A DNA stretch of 64,000 nucleotides. Origin: Paractinoplanes aksuensis (GTDB lineage Bacteria > Actinomycetota > Actinomycetes > Mycobacteriales > Micromonosporaceae). Location: contig NZ_JAMYJR010000001.1 of NCBI RefSeq assembly GCF_024137025.1, positions 248,001 through 312,000 on the forward strand. Direction: 5' to 3'. Shown here one piece after another: positions 33,548 through 40,873 of the stretch. Below the pieces are notes generated by a model. It searched no databases. It was not told the DNA's origin and saw only the letters and a program-made list of their open reading frames with translations. Position 1 is the first letter of the stretch, and the number at the start of each line of letters is the position of its first letter. Made by a program: the position numbers and the translations under genes.

Positions 33548-34492
33548 TCAGCCTCTGCTTTCCGTTCGGTCCCGGCTGGTCGGGCGGTCGGGCTCAACTG
33601 CGCGGTCGGGCTCAGCTGCGCGGTCGGCCGTGGGTTCGGGACGGCCGCGCTCTCCCGCGTTCACGTAGGCGCCGGTGAATGCTCCGGACTGGATGCCGGC
33701 CAGGTCGAGCGTGACGAAGCGGAAGCCGGCTCCGGTCACGGCCGCGTGTACCCGCTCCCGCAGCGGCTCACTCACGGCCCGCACGAGCTCGTCGGCCGGG
33801 AGCTCGAGGCGGGCGACGTCCCCGTGATGGCGTACGCGAAGATCGCCGAACCCGAGCCGCCGCAGCGCCGCCTCGGCCTGCTCCACCTGGCCGAGCTTAC
33901 GAGGGCTGACGATCTGGAAATGCGGAATGCGCGAGGCCAGACAGGGCGCGGCCGGCTTGTCGGCACACGGCAGGTCAAGGTCGCGGGCGATCCGCCGTAC
34001 GGCTGCCTTGTCGATCCCGGCTGTGGCGAGCGGAGTCAGCACCCGGTGCTCGGCCGCCGCCCGCGCCCCCGGCCGGTCGAGCCGGCGGACGTCGTCGGCG
34101 TTCTCCCCGTACGCAATCGCATCGAGCCGATGGCGCTGGGCGACCTCGGCCCCGATGCGGGTGAAAAGCTCGTCCTTGCAGTGGAAACACCGGTCGGGTC
34201 CATTGGCGCGGTAGGCCTCGCGGTCACCCTCGCGGGTCTCGACCTCGACCACCACCGCGCCGATCCGCCCGGCCACCCGGTGCGCGGCCGCCCGTTCGTC
34301 GCCGGCCAGGCTGGGCGACACCCCGAGCACAGCCACCACCCGGTCTGCCCCCAGCGCTCGCACCGCCAGCGCCAGCAGAACCGACGAGTCGACCCCACCC
34401 GAGAACGCCACCCCGAGCCGCCCGACCCCGGACAATTGCTCCGCCACCAGGCCCGTGGCCCGAGCCACCTCGTCCGTATCCGCAGATGTCAC
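33548..34492 (-). CDS. larE: Pincer cofactor sulfur transferase LarE, three-cysteine type
   Basis: 314 residues from the GTG at 34492. LarE activates the carboxylates with ATP (PP-loop SGGVDSSVLLAL) and installs the two sulfurs. It has the conserved cysteine of APCLASRIP, plus a CxxC (RCFHCKDEL). Known three-cysteine LarEs bind a 4Fe-4S cluster and work without sacrificing their own cysteine, so this one should be catalytic. An ATG at 34540 is in frame but lies inside the 16-bp promoter element at 34533-34548. From GTG 34492 the element ends 40 bp upstream, matching uxaC. The C-terminus carries an EPDRA-type low-complexity tail made by 18-bp repeats. Confidence 0.9.
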   Translation of the reverse strand: MTSADTDEVARATGLVAEQLSGVGRLGVAFSGGVDSSVLLALAVRALGADRVVAVLGVSPSLAGDERAAAHRVAGRIGAVVVEVETREGDREAYRANGPDRCFHCKDELFTRIGAEVAQRHRLDAIAYGENADDVRRLDRPGARAAAEHRVLTPLATAGIDKAAVRRIARDLDLPCADKPAAPCLASRIPHFQIVSPRKLGQVEQAEAALRRLGFGDLRVRHHGDVARLELPADELVRAVSEPLRERVHAAVTGAGFRFVTLDLAGIQSGAFTGAYVNAGERGRPEPTADRAAEPDRAVEPDRPTSRDRTESRG

Positions 34493-34532
34493 CCCGCAAT
34501 TGCACGCTGCCACCCCCACCCCCGCGCAAGCG

Positions 34533-34555
34533 GTTGCCATTTGTTGCGGCAACCG
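34533..34555. promoter_or_regulatory. Third copy of the 16-bp operator, before larE
   Basis: Read toward larE, 34548-34533 is CGCAACAAATGGCAAC, matching the two sites at 28951-28992 (consensus SGCAACAWHTGGCAAC). It ends 40 bp before the larE GTG. An extra half-site makes a 7-bp inverted repeat, CGGTTGC (34531-34537) and GCAACCG (34549-34555). Confidence 0.72.
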
Positions 34556-34623
34556 TGCAGTCGGGCAATCGCCACCCTGACCCCGCACAGCGTCAGCAAG
34601 CCGGATGCGCTGGTGCCCGACTG

Positions 34624-36264
34624 TCAGCGGTCGAGCAACAATTCACGGGCCGCGGCCCGGCGCAGCTTGCCGGATGGTGTCTTGGGGAGGGAGCCGGGCG
34701 GCAGCACCCGGACCTGCGCGGGGCGGGCGTCGATCTCCGATACCACGCGGGAGGTGACCTCGCGGGCGATCTGGGCCGCGGCGGTCTCGTCGCCGGCCGA
34801 GCGGGACTCGGCCAGGACGGCGAACGACTCGCGGGCCACGCCGTCGCCGGCCAGCAGGCGCACCGCGACCACGTTGCCCTCGCGGACGCCGGGGACCGTT
34901 CCCGCGGCCCGCTCGATGTCGGTGGGGTAGATGTTGCGGCCGCCCATGATGATGACGTCCTTGCGGCGGCCGCAGACCACGATCTGGCCGTCGGCCACGT
35001 AACCCTCGTCGCCGATGTCGAGCCAGCCGTCGGCGTCCCGGGCCGACTCCCAGCCGTCGGGCGTCAGGTAGCCGTCGGTCACCGACTCGCCGCGCAGTTG
35101 CAGTTGGCCCACCTGGCGGTCGCCGAGCGGCTTGCCCTCGTCGTCGACCACCCGCACCTCGACGCTCGGGAAGGGCCGCCCCAGCATCGGGATCTCCCTC
35201 GCGGTGGCGGCGGGTTCGGCCGGCGTGGCCAGACTCTCGTTCTCCAGCGCCGCGGCGTCGACCCGGTCGAGCTGCATCGGGTCGGGCACGCCGGACATGG
35301 AGATGACCAGCGTGCTCTCGGCGGCGCCGTAACAGCAGTTGACCGCGCCCGGGTCGAAGCCGAAGCGCGACGCCACCTGGACGAAGGCCCGCATCGTGGA
35401 CGGGTCGATCGGCTCGGCGCCGTTGCAGGCCACCCGCAGCTTCGACAGGTCGAGCTCGCCCGGCTCGACCCGGGCCAGCTGGCGGGCCAGCACGGCCCAG
35501 GCGAAGTTGGGGGCGGTGGTGATCGTGCCGCCGTACCGGCTGAGCAGCTCGGCCCAGAGCAGCGGCCGGCCCAGGAAGTCGGCCGGCGTGACGCTGACCA
35601 GTTCGAGCCCGCTCAGCATGGGCAGGGCCAGGCAGCCGATCATGCCCATGTCGTGGAACATCGGCAGCCACGACACCATCACGCCGTCCTCGCCGCAGCT
35701 CAGGTGCTCGCTCGAGTCGCTCAGGTTGGCGTACAGATTGCGGTGGGTGATGCGGACGGCCTTGGGCTCGGCCGTGGACCCGCTGGTGAGCTGCAACAGC
35801 GCGGGACTGTCGTCGTCGACCGCCACCGGGTCGGCCCCCGGCCCGATGCTCAGCTCGGCCGGGGCGAAGTGCCGGATCCCGTACGCGTCGAGGGCGGGCG
35901 CCATCGCCTCGAAGGGCGCACCGACGACGACCGACTGGGCGTCGATCATCCGCAGCACCCGCAGCGTGTCGTCGCGCCAGACCGCGAGATCGGTGCGCGG
36001 GGTGGGCTGATGCAGCATCGTGATGCTGCCGCCGGCCAGCCACACACCCTGCGCCACCGGGGCGATCTCGGCCGGTTGACCGGCCAGCACGGCCACCGCC
36101 TGACCGGGCCGCAGCCCGCCGGCCATGAGTCCACCGGCTATGCGCCGGGCCTGCTCGTGCAGGTCGTTCCACGATCGACGGACGGGCTGACCGGGCTCGC
36201 CGGTGACCATGCCCGTGCGGGCCCGGCCGGCGTTGGCGACGACACCTTCGACGAAGTGGCTCAC
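34624..36264 (-). CDS. AMP-dependent acyl ligase (fatty acyl-AMP ligase-like)
   Basis: 546 residues, ANL adenylating superfamily. Motifs: ATP loop LQLTSGSTAEPKAVRITH, FHDMGMIGCLALPM and ACNGAEPIDPSTMRAF as in fatty acyl-AMP ligases, CYGAAESTLVISMSG, GWLDIGDEGYVADGQIVVCG, KDVIIMGGRNIYPTDIE, and the C-terminal lysine in LPKTPSGKLRR. It would activate a fatty acid as acyl-AMP for transfer to an acyl carrier protein or CoA. No polyketide synthase or carrier protein is in the window. I chose the GTG at 36264 (VSHFVEGVVANA), the first residue of the usual N-terminal helix. Confidence 0.87.
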   Translation of the reverse strand: MSHFVEGVVANAGRARTGMVTGEPGQPVRRSWNDLHEQARRIAGGLMAGGLRPGQAVAVLAGQPAEIAPVAQGVWLAGGSITMLHQPTPRTDLAVWRDDTLRVLRMIDAQSVVVGAPFEAMAPALDAYGIRHFAPAELSIGPGADPVAVDDDSPALLQLTSGSTAEPKAVRITHRNLYANLSDSSEHLSCGEDGVMVSWLPMFHDMGMIGCLALPMLSGLELVSVTPADFLGRPLLWAELLSRYGGTITTAPNFAWAVLARQLARVEPGELDLSKLRVACNGAEPIDPSTMRAFVQVASRFGFDPGAVNCCYGAAESTLVISMSGVPDPMQLDRVDAAALENESLATPAEPAATAREIPMLGRPFPSVEVRVVDDEGKPLGDRQVGQLQLRGESVTDGYLTPDGWESARDADGWLDIGDEGYVADGQIVVCGRRKDVIIMGGRNIYPTDIERAAGTVPGVREGNVVAVRLLAGDGVARESFAVLAESRSAGDETAAAQIAREVTSRVVSEIDARPAQVRVLPPGSLPKTPSGKLRRAAARELLLDR

Positions 36265-36310
36265 GCCCAGCACGCTACGCGGACCGTCCCATGATCGCGG
36301 GATTGCTTGG

Positions 36311-37174
36311 TCAGTCCTGTGGATAAGTGGCCGGGTAGGGCTGGCTGAAGTCGGCCGAGCGGCCCACCGCGGCCCACTCGTCGACCTCGGCGATCTGCTT
36401 CTGCGAGTACGCCCGCGACATCTCGACCGCGTTGACCCCGATCGGCAGGTGGGTGGGCAGGTGCTCACGCTTGACCAGCTGGACCAGGATCTCGCCGGCC
36501 CGGGCGGGATCGCCCGCGACCAGGTTGGCCGCCCGGCCGGCGCCGCCCGCTGCGACCTGGCCCACAGTATCGGCGTACTCGGAGGGGATATTGTGGACGC
36601 TCATCGACGAGCCGGCCCAGTCGGTGGCGAAGCCGCTCGGCTCGACCACGAGTGTGCGCAGGCCGAACGGCGCTGTCTCGGTGGCCAGCACCCGGGTGAA
36701 GCCGTCGACCGCGAACTTGGCCGCCTGGTACGAGCCGAGCCCCGGTGTGCCCCCGACCCGCCCGCCGACCGACGAGAACTGCACGATCGTGCCCGCGCCC
36801 TGCTTCTTGAGCACCGGCAGCACCGCCTGGGTCACGTTGTATACGCCCCAGAAGTTGGTGTCGAACTGCCGGCGGAAGTCGTCCTCGTCGGTCGTCTCGA
36901 TCGGCCCCACGTTGGCGTAGCCTGCGTTGTTGACCACGACGTCGATGCGCCCGAACCGCTCGACAGCCTGGGCCACCGCGATCTCGGCCGCCGCCCGGTC
37001 CGTCACGTCGAGGGCAACCGCCAAAACCTTGTTTCCGTACGCGGTGACGAGCGCGTCGAGGTCGGCCGGCTTCCGGGCCGTGGCGACGACCTGGTCGCCC
37101 GCCTCGAGGGCGGCGCGAGCGAGAGCGGCGCCGAAGCCCCGCGACGATCCGGTGATGAACCATGTCTGTGTCAT
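36311..37174 (-). CDS. SDR family oxidoreductase
   Basis: 287 residues, classical short-chain dehydrogenase. Cofactor motif TGSSRGFGAALARAA, NNAGYANVGP, catalytic Ser in VQFSSVGGRVG and YxxxK as SYQAAKFAV. The arginine in ATARKP suggests NADPH use. Substrate is unknown. It is divergent from the TetR-type regulator at 37232 with a palindrome between them, so it is likely that regulator's target. Confidence 0.93.
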   Translation of the reverse strand: MTQTWFITGSSRGFGAALARAALEAGDQVVATARKPADLDALVTAYGNKVLAVALDVTDRAAAEIAVAQAVERFGRIDVVVNNAGYANVGPIETTDEDDFRRQFDTNFWGVYNVTQAVLPVLKKQGAGTIVQFSSVGGRVGGTPGLGSYQAAKFAVDGFTRVLATETAPFGLRTLVVEPSGFATDWAGSSMSVHNIPSEYADTVGQVAAGGAGRAANLVAGDPARAGEILVQLVKREHLPTHLPIGVNAVEMSRAYSQKQIAEVDEWAAVGRSADFSQPYPATYPQD

Positions 37175-37183
37175 GGGTTTAGT

Positions 37184-37196
37184 GAAACGCGGTTTC
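37184..37196. promoter_or_regulatory. Palindrome between SDR and TetR-type genes
   Basis: GAAACGCGGTTTC has 5-bp arms GAAAC/GTTTC around GCG, 10 bp before the SDR start and 36 bp before the regulator start. It is a likely TetR-type operator. Confidence 0.5.
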
Positions 37197-37231
37197 GTTA
37201 ATACCGCAACGGCGTTGTGTAAGCTGAGGGT

Positions 37232-37873
37232 GTGACGTCCAATACCCGGGCCCGCAGCGCCGAGGCCAAGCAGCAGCGCGAACGGGCGATCCTCGACGCC
37301 GCCCGCGCGCTGGCCACCGCGCGCAGCGTTCGCGAGGTGACCCTGACCGACGTCGCGGCCGAGGTCGGCCTGCACAAGTCGGCGATGCTGCGCTACTTCG
37401 AGACCCGCGAGCAGATCTTCCTGGCGCTGGCCGTCGAGTGCTGGGCCGACTGGACCGAGGGCGTCCGCTCGTCGTGGGAGTCGGGCCCGCCGGAAGAGGT
37501 GCTGGCCCGCTCGTTCGTGTCGCGCCCGCTGTTCTGCGACCTGCTGGCCCACATCCCGCTCAACCTCGAGCGCAACGTGTCCTTCGAGTCGGTCCGCGTC
37601 TACAAGCGCGCGTCACTGGCCGCTGTGCGGGCCGTCGCCGGTGATCTGAGCCGGCGCGAAGAGCTGAGCGAACAGCAGGCGTACGACGTCGTGGCCACCG
37701 CGGCCGGTCTGGCCGGGGCGCTCTGGCAAATGGCCGCGCCCGGCACTCAGTTGCGCGAGTTCTACAAGTCCGAGCCCGAACTGGCCCACGCCGTCGTCGA
37801 CGTCGAGCCCCGCCTGGTCCGCACTTTAGGTGCGCTGATCGCCGGATTCAGATCTCCAACTGCTTCTCGATGA
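37232..37873 (+). CDS. TetR-family regulator
   Basis: 213 residues from a GTG. The N-terminal helix-turn-helix (ILDAARALATARSVREVTLT, DVAAEVGLHKSAMLRYFETR) is typical, and the ligand domain is helical and unassigned. It probably represses the divergent SDR gene through the GAAAC-N3-GTTTC palindrome. The 3' end overlaps the roadblock gene by 26 bp, tail to tail. Confidence 0.92.
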   Translation: MTSNTRARSAEAKQQRERAILDAARALATARSVREVTLTDVAAEVGLHKSAMLRYFETREQIFLALAVECWADWTEGVRSSWESGPPEEVLARSFVSRPLFCDLLAHIPLNLERNVSFESVRVYKRASLAAVRAVAGDLSRREELSEQQAYDVVATAAGLAGALWQMAAPGTQLREFYKSEPELAHAVVDVEPRLVRTLGALIAGFRSPTASR

Positions 37874-38219
37874 TCCGCAACTTGTGCCGCGCCATCGCCA
37901 GGTTGGCGCGATCCCGGTTGAGGGCGAGATAGAGGAAAAGGCCACCGCCGTCCGGTGCTGTGATCGGCCGGAGCAGGTGATATTGCGAGTCGAGCGTGAC
38001 CAAAATGTCCTCGACCCCTTCCCGCAGGCCGAGCATTTCCAGCGTCCGCAGTTTGGCCCGCAACACCTCGGTGTTGGCCGCCGCCGCCACGGAGACGTCG
38101 AAGCCGAAGCCGCCGCCCGCCGTGGCCAGCGCCATTCCGCTGGTCCAGTCCACAATCGCCACCGCGAGCGCGCCCTCCAGCTGCAGTGCGTCCTTGAGTG
38201 CCACGTCCATGTCGGCCAT
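37848..38219 (-). CDS. Roadblock/LC7 domain protein
   Basis: 123 residues from the ATG at 38219 (MADMDVALKDALQLEGALAV). The fold is recognisable from AIVDWTSGMALATAG, LGLREGVEDILVTLDSQYHL and GGGLFLYLALNRDRANLAMA. In actinobacteria such proteins usually sit in four-gene conservons with a sensor kinase, DUF742 protein and a small GTPase; none is present here, so this is an orphan. It may regulate an Ras-like GTPase encoded elsewhere. Confidence 0.82.
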   Translation of the reverse strand: MADMDVALKDALQLEGALAVAIVDWTSGMALATAGGGFGFDVSVAAAANTEVLRAKLRTLEMLGLREGVEDILVTLDSQYHLLRPITAPDGGGLFLYLALNRDRANLAMARHKLRIIEKQLEI

Positions 38220-38280
38220 TCCCCGTGTGCTCCTTCCGTGTCCGTGCAACGAGCATGGCCGATCGTTGCGGACGTCGATC

Positions 38281-38398
38281 GGACACGCTGTCCGTCCTGG
38301 ACACGGGCCCGGCTCGGAACATATAGGTGATTACGCCGGGACTTGAAGAATTCTGCAATTCGCCACCTGGACAATTGCTGATTTCGCATTTCAGGTGG
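38281..38398. promoter_or_regulatory. Inverted repeats before the ArsR gene
   Basis: The AT-richer leader holds GGACACGCTGTCC (38281-38293), GCAATT/AATTGC (38355-38360 and 38373-38378) and CCACCTG/CAGGTGG (38363-38369 and 38392-38398). The last arm overlaps the start of the ribosome-binding region. One or more may be the ArsR operator. Confidence 0.45.
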
Positions 38399-38409
38399 GA
38401 GAGAAGTCG

Positions 38410-38748
38410 ATGTCCGTGCCGCTTTACCAGGCCAAGGCCGAAATGTTCCGCACTCTGGGCCATCCCGTACGCATCCGCGTGCTCGAACTGCTGCAGGCCG
38501 GCCCACGCCCGGTCCGCGACCTGCTGTCCGAGATCGACGTCGAGCCCTCCAACCTGTCCCAGCAACTGGCCGTCCTGCGCCGAACCGGCGTGGTGGTCTC
38601 GTTCCGCGACGGCAGCCTGGTCATGTACGCCCTGAGCACCCCCGACGTGGCCGACCTGCTGGCCGCCGGCCGCCGAATCCTGAGCGCCGTCCTCACCGAC
38701 CGCGACGGCCTGCTGGCCGAGCTGCGGGCCCACTCGCCCTCCGAATAG
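38410..38748 (+). CDS. ArsR-family winged-helix regulator
   Basis: 112 residues from the ATG at 38410 (GGAGA about 8 bases upstream). The winged helix shows MFRTLGHPVRIRVLELLQ, PRPVRDLLSEIDVEPSNLSQ, QLAVLRRTGVVVSFRDGSLV and MYALSTPDVADLLAAGRRIL. The metal-site CxC of ArsR/SmtB is absent, so it may respond to another signal. Degenerate copies of its C-terminal codons lie downstream up to 38946. Targets are unclear. Confidence 0.88.
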   Translation: MSVPLYQAKAEMFRTLGHPVRIRVLELLQAGPRPVRDLLSEIDVEPSNLSQQLAVLRRTGVVVSFRDGSLVMYALSTPDVADLLAAGRRILSAVLTDRDGLLAELRAHSPSE

Positions 38749-38946
38749 GGCGCCGGTCTCACCGACCGTGACGGACTACCCGCCGAGCTGCGGGCCGACT
38801 CACCCCCGAGTAGTCCGCCTCGCAGCTCCGCCGCCCGCCGCACCGCCTCGCCCTGCGCCGACCGCCAAAGTCCGCCCGACGCGTCAACGCCGTAGCCAAC
38901 CTGCTCGCCGCAGGCCGCCGCAATCTCGGCGGCGCCTTGACCGGTC
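38647..38946. repeat. Echoes of the ArsR 3' end
   Basis: The gene end at 38692-38748 is repeated at 38758-38813 (TDRDGLPAELRADSP against TDRDGLLAELRAHSP), with changes mostly at synonymous positions and one base missing. The preceding gene segment at 38647-38700 (VADLLAAGRRILSAVLTD) is echoed at 38892-38946 as VANLLAAGRRNLGGALTG. The order and synonymous drift suggest a decayed second ArsR gene. This accounts for most of the 38749-39010 gap. Confidence 0.75.
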
Positions 38947-39010
38947 ATGAGGGCCCGCCGCACGGGCCATGGGAGCGGCTACTGGGGGTGAGGCGTCGTG
39001 CGGATGGTCG

Positions 39011-39559
39011 TCAGAGTGCCTTGATGATGGCCTCGGTGGCCGCGACTACCGTCGCCCGGTGGATCCGCTGCCGGGCCGAGGTGGTGGTTTTCAAGCCCGC
39101 CGGCATGTTGACCCAGGTGGTGGCGATCGCGATCACGATCTCCAGGATGTCGGTGGCGGCCAGGTCGTCGGGAAGGTCGAGAGCCTTCCGTACGGCCTGG
39201 GCCTTGGCCCGATGGGACTCGATCTCACCCGGGGTGGCGTCGCTGCGTTCCAGGCGGCTCCACTGGGTCAACCGCATCAGGCCCGGGGTGGCCGCGAGCG
39301 CGTCGAACAGCGCGCCGGCATAACCAGGCAGGTCGTCCGGGTCGAACGGCGCCTCGTCGGCCAGCACGCCCAGGCGGGCCGCCAGAACGGCGTCGAACAA
39401 ATTTTCCTTCGACCCGAAGTACGCGTAGATGGCCTGCTTGTTGGCCTGCGCGGCGGCCGCGATGCGGTCGACCCGGGCGCCGGCCAGGCCACGCTCCACG
39501 AACTCGTCGTAAGCGGCGTCCAGCAGCCGGGAACGAGTGGCAGCGGAGTCGTAACCCAT
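39011..39559 (-). CDS. TetR-family regulator
   Basis: 182 residues from the ATG at 39559 (MGYDSAATRSRLLDAAYDEF). Helix-turn-helix: ARVDRIAAAAQANKQAIYAY with FGSKENLFDAVLAARLG. The C-terminal ligand domain resembles the common actinobacterial TetR_C type. A perfect 18-bp inverted pair of palindromes lies between it and the divergent SDR gene, a strong sign that it represses both. Confidence 0.93.
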   Translation of the reverse strand: MGYDSAATRSRLLDAAYDEFVERGLAGARVDRIAAAAQANKQAIYAYFGSKENLFDAVLAARLGVLADEAPFDPDDLPGYAGALFDALAATPGLMRLTQWSRLERSDATPGEIESHRAKAQAVRKALDLPDDLAATDILEIVIAIATTWVNMPAGLKTTTSARQRIHRATVVAATEAIIKAL

Positions 39560-39582
39560 GGCCAGAGCGTAGCAGCGTGACG

Positions 39583-39647
39583 AAACCAACTGGATGGTTG
39601 ACTTCGCGGCCAAGCCTCGGTTAGCTTTCCAACCATCCAGTTGGTTT
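39583..39647. promoter_or_regulatory. Paired TetR operators between TetR and SDR genes
   Basis: AAACCAACTGGATGGTTG (39583-39600) and CAACCATCCAGTTGGTTT (39630-39647) are perfect reverse complements. Each also has internal AACCA-N6-TGGTT symmetry. One lies 24 bp before the regulator start, the other 20 bp before the SDR start. Confidence 0.85.
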
Positions 39648-39666
39648 AGAGGTTGGGAGCACCCAG

Positions 39667-40497
39667 ATGGCGACCTGGTTCATCACCGGAGCGTCGGCCG
39701 GCATCGGCCGCGCGGTCGCGGAGCAGTTGCTGAAAGCGGGACATCGCGTCGCAGCAACGGCCCGCGACGAGAACCGCCTGGAAGTCCTGCGGCGGCAGGG
39801 CGGCGAACTCTGGACGACCACCCTCGACGTAACTGACACCAGGGCCGTACGCGACGTTGTGGGACGAGCCTTCGCCGACCTGGGCCGTATCGATGTCATC
39901 TTCTCGAATGCCGGCCGAGGCGCGGTCGGCGCGGCCGAGGAATTGTCCGACGAGGCCATCGCCGAGCAGATCGCGGTCAACCTCACCGGGCCGATCCAAC
40001 TGATCCGGGCCGCGTTGCCGCACCTGCGAGCCCAGGGCGGCGGCCGCATCATCCAGACCACCACGATGGGGGCCCAGATCAGCAGTCCGGGGGCGAGTCT
40101 CTATCACGCGTCCAAGTGGGGGATCGAAGGCTTCCTCGAATCGCTCGTCCCCGAGGTGGCGCCGTTCGGCATCGGCGTCACGATGATCGAGCCGGGCAGC
40201 GTCCGCACGGACTTCGGCGCCGCGCTGTCGATCGCCGATCCGCTGCCCGCCTACGCCGCCACGCCGGCCGGCCGGCTACACCGCTACATCAAGGCCGGCG
40301 GCGGCAACCTCACCGCCGACGCCCCCGGCGACCCGGCCCGGGTAGCCGCCGCCATCATCACCGCCGCGACGACAACACCCGCACCCCGCCGCCTGACACT
40401 CGGCTCCGACGCCCACGCCGCCGTCCAGGCCGCCCTCACCGGCCGCCAAGCGGAGCTCGACAAAGCTTTGGCCGCTTCCACCGACTTCCCGTCTTGA
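39667..40497 (+). CDS. SDR family oxidoreductase
   Basis: 276 residues, classical SDR: TGASAGIGRAVAEQLL, ATARDENRL (arginine suggests NADPH), SNAGRGAVGA, the serine in the IIQTTTMGAQISSPGASLYH region, and YHASKWGIEGF as YxxxK. The C-terminus is SDR-typical for cofactor-promiscuous members (RRLTLGSDAHAAVQAAL). It is controlled by the divergent TetR gene through paired operators. A second degenerate copy of its 3' end lies about 275 bp downstream. Confidence 0.93.
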   Translation: MATWFITGASAGIGRAVAEQLLKAGHRVAATARDENRLEVLRRQGGELWTTTLDVTDTRAVRDVVGRAFADLGRIDVIFSNAGRGAVGAAEELSDEAIAEQIAVNLTGPIQLIRAALPHLRAQGGGRIIQTTTMGAQISSPGASLYHASKWGIEGFLESLVPEVAPFGIGVTMIEPGSVRTDFGAALSIADPLPAYAATPAGRLHRYIKAGGGNLTADAPGDPARVAAAIITAATTTPAPRRLTLGSDAHAAVQAALTGRQAELDKALAASTDFPS

Positions 40498-40817
40498 AAG
40501 GCCGGCCCGCCGCGAGTGTCGGGTTGGACAGTCGGCCTGTCGGCTTTGCCGCCGTCCACGTCGTGCTGAGTGGGGTGCGGCGCTGAGCTGAGCAACTTCA
40601 GCTCCTCGGGTCGTCTCGGTCGCGGTCACCAGGTCGCGGTGCTTGGCTCTGCTGCCTTTCGTTACTTCGCGGTGCTTGGCCTTGCTGCCTCCAGTTACTT
40701 CGCGGTGCTTGGCCTGCCGCCCCAACCTCTTGGCGGTGCTTGGCGTGGCCGCCACCGACTTTCCGTTCTGAAACACCCGTTCGTTGCGAGCCGTCGAGAT
40801 GGACACCCTGGCTGTCG
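40470..40817. repeat. Echo of the SDR 3' end plus four 33-bp units
   Basis: The gene end and following bases (40470-40542) recur degenerately at 40747-40817 (AASTDFPS-stop against AATDFPF-stop, and the trailing GTTGGACAGTCGGCCTGTCG against GATGGACACCCTGGCTGTCG). Between them, at 40634, 40667, 40700 and about 40731, are units starting TCGCGGTGCTTGGC at an exact 33-bp step (the last at 31). Apart from these, the 40498-40873 gap shows no gene. Confidence 0.8.
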
Positions 40818-40873
40818 AAAGTGAGTGTCCGCAGCTTGTGCGGTGAGCGTTTACTCCGTTGAAAGGTAGAACT

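Noticed and set aside
40634..40760. CRISPR-like array (33-bp period)
   Set aside because: There are no unique spacers; the whole unit repeats and decays along the array. No cas genes are near.
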